Positions 1-8,545 of a stretch of 60,796 nucleotides of DNA are shown piece after piece. The translations under genes were made by a program, and so were the position numbers. Source of the stretch: QYOJ01 sp964449285 (GTDB taxonomy: Bacteria; Bacteroidota; Bacteroidia; Bacteroidales; FEN-979); contig CAYUZX010000015.1 of NCBI GenBank assembly GCA_964449285.1, forward strand, positions 1-60,796, in the 5' to 3' direction. The notes beneath the pieces were generated by a model, which ran no database searches, was not told the DNA's origin, and saw only the letters and a list, made by a program, of their open reading frames with translations. The first letter of the stretch is position 1. Each line of letters starts with the position of its first letter.

Positions 1-8
1 TTTAAACT

Positions 9-2333
9 ATGAAAATTAAACCCTGGGGCATCATTATTTCCCTATTTTCAATCACCACCGTATTCTCTCAACAAATCGTTTCCGACTCTCTCACCCGCTA
101 TGTAAATCCCTTCATTGGGACCCAGGAGATGGGTCATACTTTTCCAGGAGTTGTTGTCCCGTTTGGGTTTGTGCAGTTGAGTCCCGACACCGATACCATC
201 CCTTTTTCTATCAATGGAAAATACAACCCGGATGTTTATCGCTATTGCGCAGGTTACCAGTACGATGACCCTACCATCGTTGGTTTCAGCCATACCCATT
301 TCAGCGGAACAGGGCACTCCGACCTGGGTGATATCCTGATCATGCCTACTGTGGGAAATGTCCAGCTTAATCCGGGAACATCCACCAATCAGGCATCCGG
401 TTACCGGTCATCGTACCACAAAGCCTCGGAATCGGCTACTCCGGGATATTACCGGGTTCACCTGGATGACCCTGATGTGGAGGCAGAACTGACAGCTACC
501 ATCCGCTGCGGATTCCATCGCTACACGTTTCCGGAGAGCGACAGCGCTCACATTATCCTCGATATGGATCATGGGATCTATAACTACGATGGAAAAGTAC
601 GCTGGGCCTATATCCGGATAGTGAATGATTCCATGATTACAGGATACCGGATTACCAGTGGATGGGCACGTACCCGCTATATCTTTTTCGTGATGAGTTT
701 CTCGAAACCGTTTAAAAACTATGGGTTTCGTGATGATGACCCACTCGGTTACAAAGGCTTCTGGCGGAAATTCAACCAGCAGGAAAACTTCCCCGAACTG
801 GCCGGAAAAAAACTTAAAGCACATTTCGATTTTGCCACCTCATCCGGAGAGGAGATCCTGATCAAAGTAGGGTTGTCGGCCGTTTCCATGGAAGGAGCCC
901 GGAGAAATATGAGATCCGAGATCCCTTCATGGGATTTTGATGACATAAGAGCAAAAGCAAACAAAACCTGGGAACAGGAGTTGCAACGAATCAGGATCCA
1001 GGCTTCCGAAGAGCAGAAGGAGATATTTTATACCGCTCTCTACCACACTCTGATACACCCCTCAATATACCAGGATGTAAACGGTGCATACAGGGGGATT
1101 GATACCGATGTTCATCTTGCCCATGGCTTCACCAACTACACGGTCTTCTCCCTCTGGGACACCTACCGGGCTCTTCATCCATTTCTCACCCTGATGTATC
1201 CAGGCCGCACGTCCGACATGATCAACTCCATGCTCGCCCATTTTGATCAGAGCCCGGAACAGATGTTGCCGATATGGTCTCACCATGGAAATGAAAACTG
1301 GTGCATGATTGGCTATCATAGCGTTCCTGTTATCGCGGACGCCACCGTGAAGGGCATCCGTGGATTTGACGCTTCTAAAGCCCTGAAAGCGGCGATCACA
1401 ACTGCTACAAACCAATATTACACAGGCGTGGTGGACTATATGAACCTTGGGTTCGTTCCGGAAGACAAGGTCTCCAATTCGGCATCTATTACCCTGGAGT
1501 ATGCCTATGATGATTTTACCCTTGCGCAGTTGGCTGATGCCGTATCACAACGGACAATGCTCTCCGATATGGTGAAACTCTATGCACGGGGGCAGGGGGC
1601 AGCGTTCCGTGAACGATCGGAAAATTTCAGAAACATCTTTGATACTACCTTAGGCTTCGTCAGGCCACGAAATACAGACGGATCATGGAAAAAGCCTTTC
1701 GATCCGTTGAATACCCATGGAGAGGGATTTATTGAAGGGAACTCCTGGAATTATTCATTTTACATCCCACATGATGTTCCCGGAATGATTCAGTTAATGA
1801 GAGGTGAAGAACGGTTTATCACGCACCTCGATTCCCTGTTCACCATGCGTCTCGACGATGCACATTTTGCCGAAACCGAAGATGTGACACGAGCTGGGTT
1901 GATCGGGAACTATGTTCATGGAAACGAACCCAGTCATCATGTTCCCTACCTCTACAACTGGACCTCTCAGCCCTGGAAAACTCAGGAACGGGTGCAGCAG
2001 ATCTGTAAGACAATGTACCGTAATTCTCCTGACGGGCTCTGTGGCAACGACGACTGTGGCCAGATGAGTGCCTGGTATATCTTCTCCGTACTTGGATTCT
2101 ACCCTGTTTGTCCGGGCACTACACAATATGCCATTGGGAGCCCCTCGGTCAGCGAAGCCACATTATCCCTTGCGAATGGAAAAACATTTACCATTAAGGT
2201 CAATCGCCAACAGGAACAAGATATTTATATCCAGTCTGTTTCCCTGAATGGGGAGATGCTAGTAACACCGTTTCTGGAACATGCTGACCTGATAAAGGGG
2301 GGTGAGTTGATTTTCAATATGGGACCGAAATAA
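9..2333 (+). CDS. GH92 family alpha-mannosidase, exported
   Basis: The 774-residue protein has a cleavable signal peptide (about residues 1-21, ending TVFSQ) and the full two-part GH92 architecture: an N-terminal beta-sandwich starting at the YVNPFIGT motif, and a C-terminal alpha/alpha barrel. Conserved GH92 blocks are visible: GTGHSDLGDI near the N terminus, GNEPSHHVPYLYNW, and GNDDCGQMSAWYIFS followed by the GFYPVCPG segment. GH92 enzymes are calcium-dependent exo-alpha-mannosidases that invert configuration and trim N-glycan or mannan side chains; this one would act in the periplasm or on the cell surface. The exact linkage preference cannot be read from sequence. No SusC/SusD pair or other CAZyme flanks it, so it is not in a recognisable polysaccharide-utilisation locus here. 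The start at 9 is the only sensible one because the signal peptide follows directly. Confidence 0.93.
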   Translation: MKIKPWGIIISLFSITTVFSQQIVSDSLTRYVNPFIGTQEMGHTFPGVVVPFGFVQLSPDTDTIPFSINGKYNPDVYRYCAGYQYDDPTIVGFSHTHFSGTGHSDLGDILIMPTVGNVQLNPGTSTNQASGYRSSYHKASESATPGYYRVHLDDPDVEAELTATIRCGFHRYTFPESDSAHIILDMDHGIYNYDGKVRWAYIRIVNDSMITGYRITSGWARTRYIFFVMSFSKPFKNYGFRDDDPLGYKGFWRKFNQQENFPELAGKKLKAHFDFATSSGEEILIKVGLSAVSMEGARRNMRSEIPSWDFDDIRAKANKTWEQELQRIRIQASEEQKEIFYTALYHTLIHPSIYQDVNGAYRGIDTDVHLAHGFTNYTVFSLWDTYRALHPFLTLMYPGRTSDMINSMLAHFDQSPEQMLPIWSHHGNENWCMIGYHSVPVIADATVKGIRGFDASKALKAAITTATNQYYTGVVDYMNLGFVPEDKVSNSASITLEYAYDDFTLAQLADAVSQRTMLSDMVKLYARGQGAAFRERSENFRNIFDTTLGFVRPRNTDGSWKKPFDPLNTHGEGFIEGNSWNYSFYIPHDVPGMIQLMRGEERFITHLDSLFTMRLDDAHFAETEDVTRAGLIGNYVHGNEPSHHVPYLYNWTSQPWKTQERVQQICKTMYRNSPDGLCGNDDCGQMSAWYIFSVLGFYPVCPGTTQYAIGSPSVSEATLSLANGKTFTIKVNRQQEQDIYIQSVSLNGEMLVTPFLEHADLIKGGELIFNMGPK

Positions 2334-2337
2334 ACCT

Positions 2338-2345
2338 TACCTTTG
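2338..2345 (+). promoter_or_regulatory. Bacteroidota -7 box (TAnnTTTG) for the subtilase gene
   Basis: TACCTTTG matches the Bacteroidota -7 consensus TAnnTTTG exactly and lies about 75 bp before the ATG at 2421. No convincing -33 TTTG lies at 19-21 bp. Confidence 0.4.
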
Positions 2346-2420
2346 CAAAATTAACCGGCTTTTTTCTTTTTTTTTATCTCTTCTATCTTGCCTTGCCTAA
2401 AAACCTTAAATGCAACGATT

Positions 2421-4100
2421 ATGAAACAATTGTTCGTCATACTATTCGTGTTATTATTTACAGTTACTCTGTTTCCCCAGGAACAAAAACATGTTGTTTT
2501 TTTAACAGATAAAGACAACAACCCGTATTCCCTTTCCAATCCCATTGCGTTTCTCACCCAGCGGTCACTTGATCGCCGAACAAATTCCAACATCCCCCTC
2601 GACATGAAGGACCTTCCCGTAACCCCTTCATATGTCACGCAAATCGCAACAACCGGTGCCACCATTGTGTATTCCCTGAAATGGTTCAATGCAGTTGTTG
2701 TCAATACAAATGATCAGACGGTATTGGATGCTATCGCTGCGCTTCCTTTTGTTGACCATATTGATCAGGTGCTTTCCAAAAAACCAATCCAGGTTTCCGA
2801 TGGGTCCGGTGTAAACCAACTTGAAGGGATCCCGCCTTATACCTTGACCAATGCGACTTCTATTGTTTCAACTAAGTCAACCGGCAGTATCGATTATGGC
2901 CAGGCATATAACCAGACACATATGATATCACTCGATGCCCTTCACGACCTTGGTTATACTGGTCAGGGCATGATGATCGCCATCCTTGATGCCGGATTTT
3001 ATCATGTAGACCAGATCCAGGCTTTTGACAGCTTATGGCTCAACAATCAGATCCTCGGGACCCGCGATTTCAATATCCCCGGGAACAATGTATTTGGCGA
3101 TGACATGCATAGCCATGGCACGAGTGTCCTCTCTACGATGGGAGCCAATCTCCCGGGAGAGATGGTAGGAACGGCCCCTCATGCCTCTTTCTGGCTAATC
3201 CGTACCGAAGTTGGTGATTATGAGGCGCTCATTGAGGAATATAACTGGGCCGGTGGAGCTGAATTTGCCGACAGTATCGGTGTAGATGTCATCAATTCAT
3301 CGCTTGGATATACCACATTCGACAATCCGGTTTACGATCATTCCTATACTGATATGGATGGTAATACTACCCCCGTAACAAGGGCAGGCGATCTGGCGAC
3401 AAGCCGGGGCATAATGGTAGTCAACAGTGCCGGTAACTCTGGGGGATCATCCTGGCAATACATTGGTGCACCTGCTGATGGCGATAGTGTATTCTCAATT
3501 GGAGCTGTAGATGCTTCGGGAGGTTATGCCTCTTTCAGCTCAACCGGTCCAACATACGACGGACGGATTAAGCCTGATGTCACTGCCCAGGGCCAGGATG
3601 CAACAGTAATTGCCGGATGGGGTGGGGTCGTTCAGGGTAGCGGGACCTCTTTTTCTTCCCCTATCATGGCTGGCGCCATGGCATGCTTATGGCAATCAGC
3701 TCCGTTGATTTCCGCACAGGAACTTCGTGATGCGGTGAGGAGCAGTGCTTCGCAAGCAACAACGCCTGATATGCTCTATGGATATGGAATTCCCAACATG
3801 TTGAATGCCATGTCTGTTTTCTCATCCACTTCAATGTTGCCTGAAACCCAACAAACATATACACTTTTTCCGGTGCCTTTCACCGCTTCTCCCTCACTTA
3901 AAAATACGCACACGAAACTGGAACAGGTTATAATCGAGATTCTTTCCGTCTCCGGGCAGTTGATTTGCTCAAGGACCCTCACTATGAACGGTTCATCGGC
4001 TATTGTACTGAGTGACTTTGATACGATGCCATCAGGCTTCTATTTCGTACGCGTTTTCAGTCAGTCAGGACAACAAGTGCTCAGGGCGGTGAAACGTTAG
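2421..4100 (+). CDS. S8 (subtilisin-like) serine protease with T9SS type A sorting domain
   Basis: A secreted subtilase of 559 residues. The ATG at 2421 is chosen because it opens directly into a signal peptide (MKQLFVILFVLLFTVTLFPQ); an in-frame ATG at 2388 would add 11 non-signal residues. The catalytic triad is visible: Asp190 in AILDAGF, His232 in HSHGTSV and Ser410 in GTSFSSPIMAG. An N-terminal inhibitor-like propeptide region (about residues 25-120) precedes it. The last 80 or so residues (from YTLFPVPF to VLRAVKR) form a Por_Secre_tail-like beta domain, the signal for export by the type IX secretion system and anchoring at the cell surface. It is a stand-alone gene between the mannosidase and tyrS with its own -7 box. 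The natural substrate is unknown. Confidence 0.9.
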   Translation: MKQLFVILFVLLFTVTLFPQEQKHVVFLTDKDNNPYSLSNPIAFLTQRSLDRRTNSNIPLDMKDLPVTPSYVTQIATTGATIVYSLKWFNAVVVNTNDQTVLDAIAALPFVDHIDQVLSKKPIQVSDGSGVNQLEGIPPYTLTNATSIVSTKSTGSIDYGQAYNQTHMISLDALHDLGYTGQGMMIAILDAGFYHVDQIQAFDSLWLNNQILGTRDFNIPGNNVFGDDMHSHGTSVLSTMGANLPGEMVGTAPHASFWLIRTEVGDYEALIEEYNWAGGAEFADSIGVDVINSSLGYTTFDNPVYDHSYTDMDGNTTPVTRAGDLATSRGIMVVNSAGNSGGSSWQYIGAPADGDSVFSIGAVDASGGYASFSSTGPTYDGRIKPDVTAQGQDATVIAGWGGVVQGSGTSFSSPIMAGAMACLWQSAPLISAQELRDAVRSSASQATTPDMLYGYGIPNMLNAMSVFSSTSMLPETQQTYTLFPVPFTASPSLKNTHTKLEQVIIEILSVSGQLICSRTLTMNGSSAIVLSDFDTMPSGFYFVRVFSQSGQQVLRAVKR

Positions 4101-4112
4101 TTTGGTTTTTCC

Positions 4113-4120
4113 TAATTTTG
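4113..4120 (+). promoter_or_regulatory. Bacteroidota -7 box for tyrS
   Basis: TAATTTTG fits TAnnTTTG and ends 15 bp before the ATG at 4136. It lies inside a longer reading frame that would begin at TTG 4118, so it supports the downstream ATG as the true start. Confidence 0.45.
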
Positions 4121-4135
4121 CGAAAAATCTATACT

Positions 4136-5416
4136 ATGAATTTAATTGAGGAACTACGCTGGCGTGGAATGATCCACGATATGACCCAGGGAACAGAGGA
4201 GCAGCTGATGAAAGAGATGACCCGGGCCTATATCGGGTTTGACCCTACTTCCGATTCACTGCATATCGGGAACCTTGCCACCATCATGATGCTGGTTCAC
4301 CTGCAACGAGCTGGCCACAAGCCCTTTGCACTGGTAGGAGGTGCAACTGGTATGATCGGTGACCCCTCTGGAAAGTCCGAAGAGCGGGCACTCCTCGATG
4401 AAAATACGCTTCGTTACAATCAGAGTTGCATCCAACGACAACTCGAAAAGTTTCTCGACTTTGACAACGAGGAGAATTCGGCGGAAATGGTCAACAATTA
4501 TGACTGGACCAGCAAATTTGGATTCCTCGACTTCCTTCGGGAGGTTGGCAAGCACATCACAGTCAATTATATGGTAGCGAAAGACTCAGTAAAAAATCGG
4601 ATGGAGTCAGGCTCCGGTATCTCCTTTACCGAATTCTCCTACCAACTGGTCCAGGGTTATGATTACTGTTGGTTATATGAAAACAAAAAGGTGAAGCTTC
4701 AGATGGGCGGCTCTGACCAGTGGGGAAATATCCTGACTGGAACTGAACTCATCAGGCGGAAACTGGGTGGGGATGCATTTGCTCTTACCTGTCCCCTGAT
4801 AACCAAAGCCGACGGAGGTAAATTCGGAAAGACCGAAGAGGGAAATGTGTGGCTCGATCCTTCCAGAACCTCTCCCTACAAGTTTTATCAATTCTGGCTG
4901 AATACCTCAGATGAGGATTCCTTCGAATATGTCAAGAAGTTCACCTTGCTTACGCGGGAAGAGGTTGATCTGTTGATCAAAGAGCATCAGGAGGCGCCCC
5001 ATAACAGGATTCTCCAGAAAGCTCTCGCCAAGGACATCACCATAAGGGTCCATTCAGAAGCCGATTACATTGCCGCCCTGGATGCCTCTGAAATCCTCTT
5101 TGGAAAAGGGACTACAGAGACCCTGAGTAAGCTTCCAATATATATGTTACTGTCTGTTTTTGAAGGGGTTCCTCAGTACGAAATAGCAAGAAGCAAACTA
5201 GCGAAATCGATTTCCATTGTAGAGTTTTTAACTAACCTTACAGGAATCTTCCCTTCGAAAGGGGAAGCCCGCAGGATGCTGAAGAATAATGGCATCTCCA
5301 TCAATAAACAAAAAGTGACAGAAGAGCATCTAGTGGGAATAAACGACGTGCTTCAAGAAACCTATATCCTGGTCCAAAAAGGGAAAAAAAACTACTATTT
5401 GGTAAACGTAGTATAG
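4136..5416 (+). CDS. tyrS: Tyrosine--tRNA ligase
   Basis: A 426-residue bacterial-type class I aminoacyl-tRNA synthetase that charges tRNA-Tyr. The Rossmann catalytic domain carries the HIGH-equivalent H43-I-G-N motif (DSLHIGN) and the KMSKS-equivalent K229-F-G-K-T loop. The tyrosine-binding segment YQLVQGYDY and the QMGGSDQWGN segment are intact. The C-terminal 70 residues (FPSKGEARRMLKNNGISIN) are an S4-type RNA-binding domain. The length fits the TyrZ/TyrS bacterial group. The start was moved from TTG 4118 to ATG 4136 because a promoter box occupies 4113-4120. Its stop codon lies only 4 bp from the stop of the convergent anti-sigma gene, leaving no room for a separate terminator. Confidence 0.96.
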   Translation: MNLIEELRWRGMIHDMTQGTEEQLMKEMTRAYIGFDPTSDSLHIGNLATIMMLVHLQRAGHKPFALVGGATGMIGDPSGKSEERALLDENTLRYNQSCIQRQLEKFLDFDNEENSAEMVNNYDWTSKFGFLDFLREVGKHITVNYMVAKDSVKNRMESGSGISFTEFSYQLVQGYDYCWLYENKKVKLQMGGSDQWGNILTGTELIRRKLGGDAFALTCPLITKADGGKFGKTEEGNVWLDPSRTSPYKFYQFWLNTSDEDSFEYVKKFTLLTREEVDLLIKEHQEAPHNRILQKALAKDITIRVHSEADYIAALDASEILFGKGTTETLSKLPIYMLLSVFEGVPQYEIARSKLAKSISIVEFLTNLTGIFPSKGEARRMLKNNGISINKQKVTEEHLVGINDVLQETYILVQKGKKNYYLVNVV

Positions 5417-5420
5417 TCTT

Positions 5421-6176
5421 TTAGGAGAATTTCAACATCAGGATATATCCCACACGAACTGTCTCTCCTCCATTCTTGCCAGGAGTCCATCTAGGCATCG
5501 ATTCAATTCCACGGATAGCCTCTTCGGCACAGCCATCACCCATTTCCCGAACCAACCGTACATTGGAAATTGAACCATCTTCTTCCACTACAAAATGGAC
5601 AAACAGGTTTGTTTGATTAGAAGGCTCAGCGGGATTGGAGGGACAGGAGATCTTCTCAGCTAAATATTTACTTAGTGCTTTATCTCCACCAGGAAATGCA
5701 GGTGACTCTTCAACATCGTTAAAAATCTGATCTTTCGGGGAGGGGAGATATTGAATTTCTGTCCGGTCTTTCTTTGGCTCTCCCTTTTGCTGTATTTCTG
5801 CTTGTGCAATCTCCATGTTCCGTTGACGGATCAGGTAGTTGATAGCCGTCCCAATACCAACCAGAATCAGGATTGATGCCGCAATACCAATAGTAGTCCA
5901 CATTTTCCGCGATGCAAACCACCGATCCTCCCGGGTTATGACTGAAATCTCCGGATCCTTTCTCTCACTGATCCTATCCCGAAGCTCGAACAGGGTACTG
6001 CTGAGCATCTCCCCGGTGTGATCGGCCAGGTATAACCTGATGCCTTCCACTGCGGCTTCACATAGTTCGCAGTGGTTGAGATGAGCTTCTGTCAAAGCCA
6101 GCTCATCGGGATCAAGATCCTTCTTCAAGTAGCCCAGGATCATCTCCTGGGTAAGGCAATTATCGGTCGGTGACAT
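5421..6176 (-). CDS. Zinc-finger anti-sigma factor fused to a TonB C-terminal domain
   Basis: The 251-residue protein has three parts. Residues 1-50 hold an anti-sigma zinc finger with Cys7 and the H32-x3-C36-x2-C39 motif. Residues 93-115 are a single transmembrane helix. Residues 160-251 are a TonB C-terminal-like domain (PAFPGGDKALSKYLAEKI, VHFVVEEDGSISNVRLV, GIESMPRWTPGK). The gene overlaps the end of the upstream ECF sigma gene by 17 nt, so the two are translationally coupled and form a sigma/anti-sigma pair. The expected role is to hold the sigma factor at the inner membrane through the zinc finger, with the periplasmic TonB-like domain sensing or contacting an envelope partner. No TonB-dependent receptor lies nearby. 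Alternatively it may mainly be an energy transducer whose zinc finger has another role. Confidence 0.8.
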   Translation of the reverse strand: MSPTDNCLTQEMILGYLKKDLDPDELALTEAHLNHCELCEAAVEGIRLYLADHTGEMLSSTLFELRDRISERKDPEISVITREDRWFASRKMWTTIGIAASILILVGIGTAINYLIRQRNMEIAQAEIQQKGEPKKDRTEIQYLPSPKDQIFNDVEESPAFPGGDKALSKYLAEKISCPSNPAEPSNQTNLFVHFVVEEDGSISNVRLVREMGDGCAEEAIRGIESMPRWTPGKNGGETVRVGYILMLKFS

Positions 6177-6759
6177 CTTCTAACATGATTTTTAAGTTCC
6201 GCTTCCCATTCTGAATATAACTCTTCACCTGCTCGTTTGAATACCCTGTATGTTTAACAATTTCCTGATATGAATAATCTTCGAAATAGAAGAGAACAAT
6301 GCAAGTGCGTTGTTCATCTTTCAACTGGTTTACTGCCTGATGGAGTCTCTTTTCGGATATCTCATATCCAATTGCGTCATCAGGATACACTGCTCCTGGA
6401 AATTCCATAATTTCCGTTTCAAGTTCCCGGGCTTTTTTCGTTTTGTATCTCGTCTCCGTCCCTTCGTGTCTCAGAAGCAACAAGCAATGATTTTTGGAGA
6501 TGGTATAAAGCCAGTTTTTGACATTCCGGATCTCCTGTTCTGGAGGGCTTGTTATGAGTTTCTCAAAGATGTTCATCACGGCATCTTTGGCTTTTTCCTC
6601 ATTTTTCAGATAGTTGAAACAGACACCAAAAATGAGATGACGAAAATGAAGAAACAATTCAGCAGCCATGTCATCATCGCGCTGAATAACATATCTCCTG
6701 ATTAGCTCCTCATCAGAAACCACCGGTTTATTCTGTTCCCTGGAGATCTTACGAATCAT
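6160..6759 (-). CDS. ECF-type RNA polymerase sigma factor (sigma-70 family)
   Basis: A 199-residue ECF sigma factor with only regions 2 and 4. Region 2 is the AAELFLHFRHLIFGVCFNYL segment followed by AKDAVMNIFEKL. Region 4 is the helix-turn-helix segment with DEQRTCIVLFYFEDYSYQEI and NEQVKSYIQNGKRNLK. It would direct RNA polymerase to a small regulon under control of the anti-sigma protein encoded by the overlapping downstream gene (17-nt overlap). The ATG at 6759 follows the M2 peptidase stop by 27 bp on the same strand, so cysS, peptidase, sigma and anti-sigma may be partly co-transcribed. Target promoters cannot be deduced here. Confidence 0.92.
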   Translation of the reverse strand: MIRKISREQNKPVVSDEELIRRYVIQRDDDMAAELFLHFRHLIFGVCFNYLKNEEKAKDAVMNIFEKLITSPPEQEIRNVKNWLYTISKNHCLLLLRHEGTETRYKTKKARELETEIMEFPGAVYPDDAIGYEISEKRLHQAVNQLKDEQRTCIVLFYFEDYSYQEIVKHTGYSNEQVKSYIQNGKRNLKIMLEDVTDR

Positions 6760-6786
6760 CAGGTCGTATTGAAACGAAAGATAAAG

Positions 6787-8481
6787 TTATTCCACAAACT
6801 GTTTTGCGTAGTATTTAGCCGTGAGTTTCTCGCCGGTTGCCTTTTCAATCATATCATTCCAGTAATATTTAGAACCAACTGCAAAAACATTGTTCTTCAG
6901 GTAGTCGCCAACTGCTTTGTTGTTGGCAAAGCTCTGGAATTTATAATCTTCAGACTGTATTATATTCGCTACAATGTAATAATAGAGCTGAGATGCAAGT
7001 AACTCTCCCAAGAGGTAGTTGTGGTAATAACAGGGAAAGAGGGCAATATGTATCTTGGTTGCCCAATCGGGTTCATTGCGATCGACAGGACGTTTCATCA
7101 GCTGATACTCTTCCACCAGGTCCCACCAGACTGTATTCAGATCCTGTTCAGGATCATCGTACATGGCTTTTTCAAACCGGTACATGACCTGCGACCAGCG
7201 ACTGAATACCAGTTGTTCCAAGCGAAGGGTTTTGAAACAGTTATCGGCGATTTTCATTTTTTCCTCTTCACTGATTCCCACCATATCCTGCAACCATTGG
7301 GGACTGGATGCCTGCCTGCCAAAGATCATAGCTATGGCTTCGGTAGTAAATGTTTGGGCTGGTTCGCGGAGGATGAAAGGGAGAGCGTGGTCAATGTTGT
7401 AATCGTAAATCGCATGACCGTACTCATGCAACATCGTATTCATCCAATACGAATTGGGTTTGATGTTACATAGCACCCTCACATCTTTCAGTTTGTCGAT
7501 GTTGATGCAGAAAGCATGCTGGTTTTTGCCATCTTTCTCGTAGAGGTCACTTTTTTGCAGCAAGTCATCAATGGGAAGACCGATGCCATCGTAATAGGCT
7601 GCAGTGAGTGACTCCAGATTTTTATCTGCATAATAGGAAGAGAGGTCGACATCATAAATCCGCGGAGCCTCCTGGAAAAATCGGTTCTGATAGTTCCAGG
7701 GCATCAAGTCATCTTTGCTTTTCAGGTTGTAATAGCTGACAAAATAGTCATCGATATCCCCTTTGACCTCCGCAAAGACACCTTTTGTCAGGGTATCAAG
7801 TTCATCAAATAAATCGGTGATCACCCGAGGATCCTGTTCGCCAAGGATGAGTTGCATCTGATGATAATTCTTAAAACCCATATCTTTCGCCACCTCGTTA
7901 CGCAGGATAACCAGTTTGATTACATCCTCAGATACAACCCGGCCGATCTTCTTCTGAGCCATCCAAACCTCTTTCTGGTGGTTCACATCCTTCGAGCTTC
8001 TGAGAATCTCTTCTACATCATTGTCTGTTAGCTCTTTCCCATTGACCTTTGTTCTGAATATAGAGAATTCACGTTCAATCTTAGTCTCCATCTTCACAAT
8101 CTCATTCAGTTTCGATGTATCAGCCTTTGCCATTAAAAACTGATTGTACAAGAGGTCCAGCTGACGAGCCAGCAACGTATCATTAACCAGCCCCGACACT
8201 TTGATCTTTTCAAGTGTTGCAAGAGCCAGAGTATCAGAGAAGATCTCAACCATTTTTAACTGAAGCTCCTGAGCCTTGTTAAAATCCTCCTCAGATCCCG
8301 TGATGGCCGCTTGCCAGTACGCCAGATTTGTCTCCCTGGATAACGGGATGACGATTGAATCATGCTTCTTTATAAAATTAACTAGTTCCTCTTTCATCTG
8401 TTTTTGTTTTGTCTGACATCCGGCAAAAATTCCAATTGCCAGAACTACGAGTAAAAAAACCTTTAACCTCTTCATCGCCAA
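6787..8481 (-). CDS. M2 family (ACE-like) peptidyl-dipeptidase lipoprotein
   Basis: The 564-residue zinc metallopeptidase begins with a lipoprotein signal ending in IFAGC (lipid-modified Cys22). The zinc-binding motif HEYGH lies at residues 352-356, and the third ligand Glu (in TTEAIAMIFG) follows 25 residues later. The LPFILREPAQ stretch between them matches the LPVALREGAN region of angiotensin-converting enzyme, which favours family M2 over M3. M2 enzymes release dipeptides from peptide C termini. This one would sit on the periplasmic side of a membrane, probably processing peptides for amino-acid fermentation. Start is ATG 8481, with a second ATG two codons on (8475). An octamer repeat lies between it and cysS upstream. 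Confidence 0.85.
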   Translation of the reverse strand: MAMKRLKVFLLVVLAIGIFAGCQTKQKQMKEELVNFIKKHDSIVIPLSRETNLAYWQAAITGSEEDFNKAQELQLKMVEIFSDTLALATLEKIKVSGLVNDTLLARQLDLLYNQFLMAKADTSKLNEIVKMETKIEREFSIFRTKVNGKELTDNDVEEILRSSKDVNHQKEVWMAQKKIGRVVSEDVIKLVILRNEVAKDMGFKNYHQMQLILGEQDPRVITDLFDELDTLTKGVFAEVKGDIDDYFVSYYNLKSKDDLMPWNYQNRFFQEAPRIYDVDLSSYYADKNLESLTAAYYDGIGLPIDDLLQKSDLYEKDGKNQHAFCINIDKLKDVRVLCNIKPNSYWMNTMLHEYGHAIYDYNIDHALPFILREPAQTFTTEAIAMIFGRQASSPQWLQDMVGISEEEKMKIADNCFKTLRLEQLVFSRWSQVMYRFEKAMYDDPEQDLNTVWWDLVEEYQLMKRPVDRNEPDWATKIHIALFPCYYHNYLLGELLASQLYYYIVANIIQSEDYKFQSFANNKAVGDYLKNNVFAVGSKYYWNDMIEKATGEKLTAKYYAKQFVE

Positions 8482-8519
8482 TTTATTAACTTTTTGAATC
8501 TATGCTGCTATTCAATCTT

Positions 8520-8543
8520 ATTTCGCTACTTCACTACATCCCT
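8520..8543 (-). repeat. Octamer micro-repeat after the cysS stop codon
   Basis: Three in-phase 8-bp units (plus strand ATTTCGCT, ACTTCACT, ACATCCCT) begin 2 bp beyond the cysS stop at 8546-8548. They belong to the same family as the arrays behind the butyrate kinase, Kbl-like and ABC permease genes. Confidence 0.7.
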
Positions 8544-8545
8544 AC

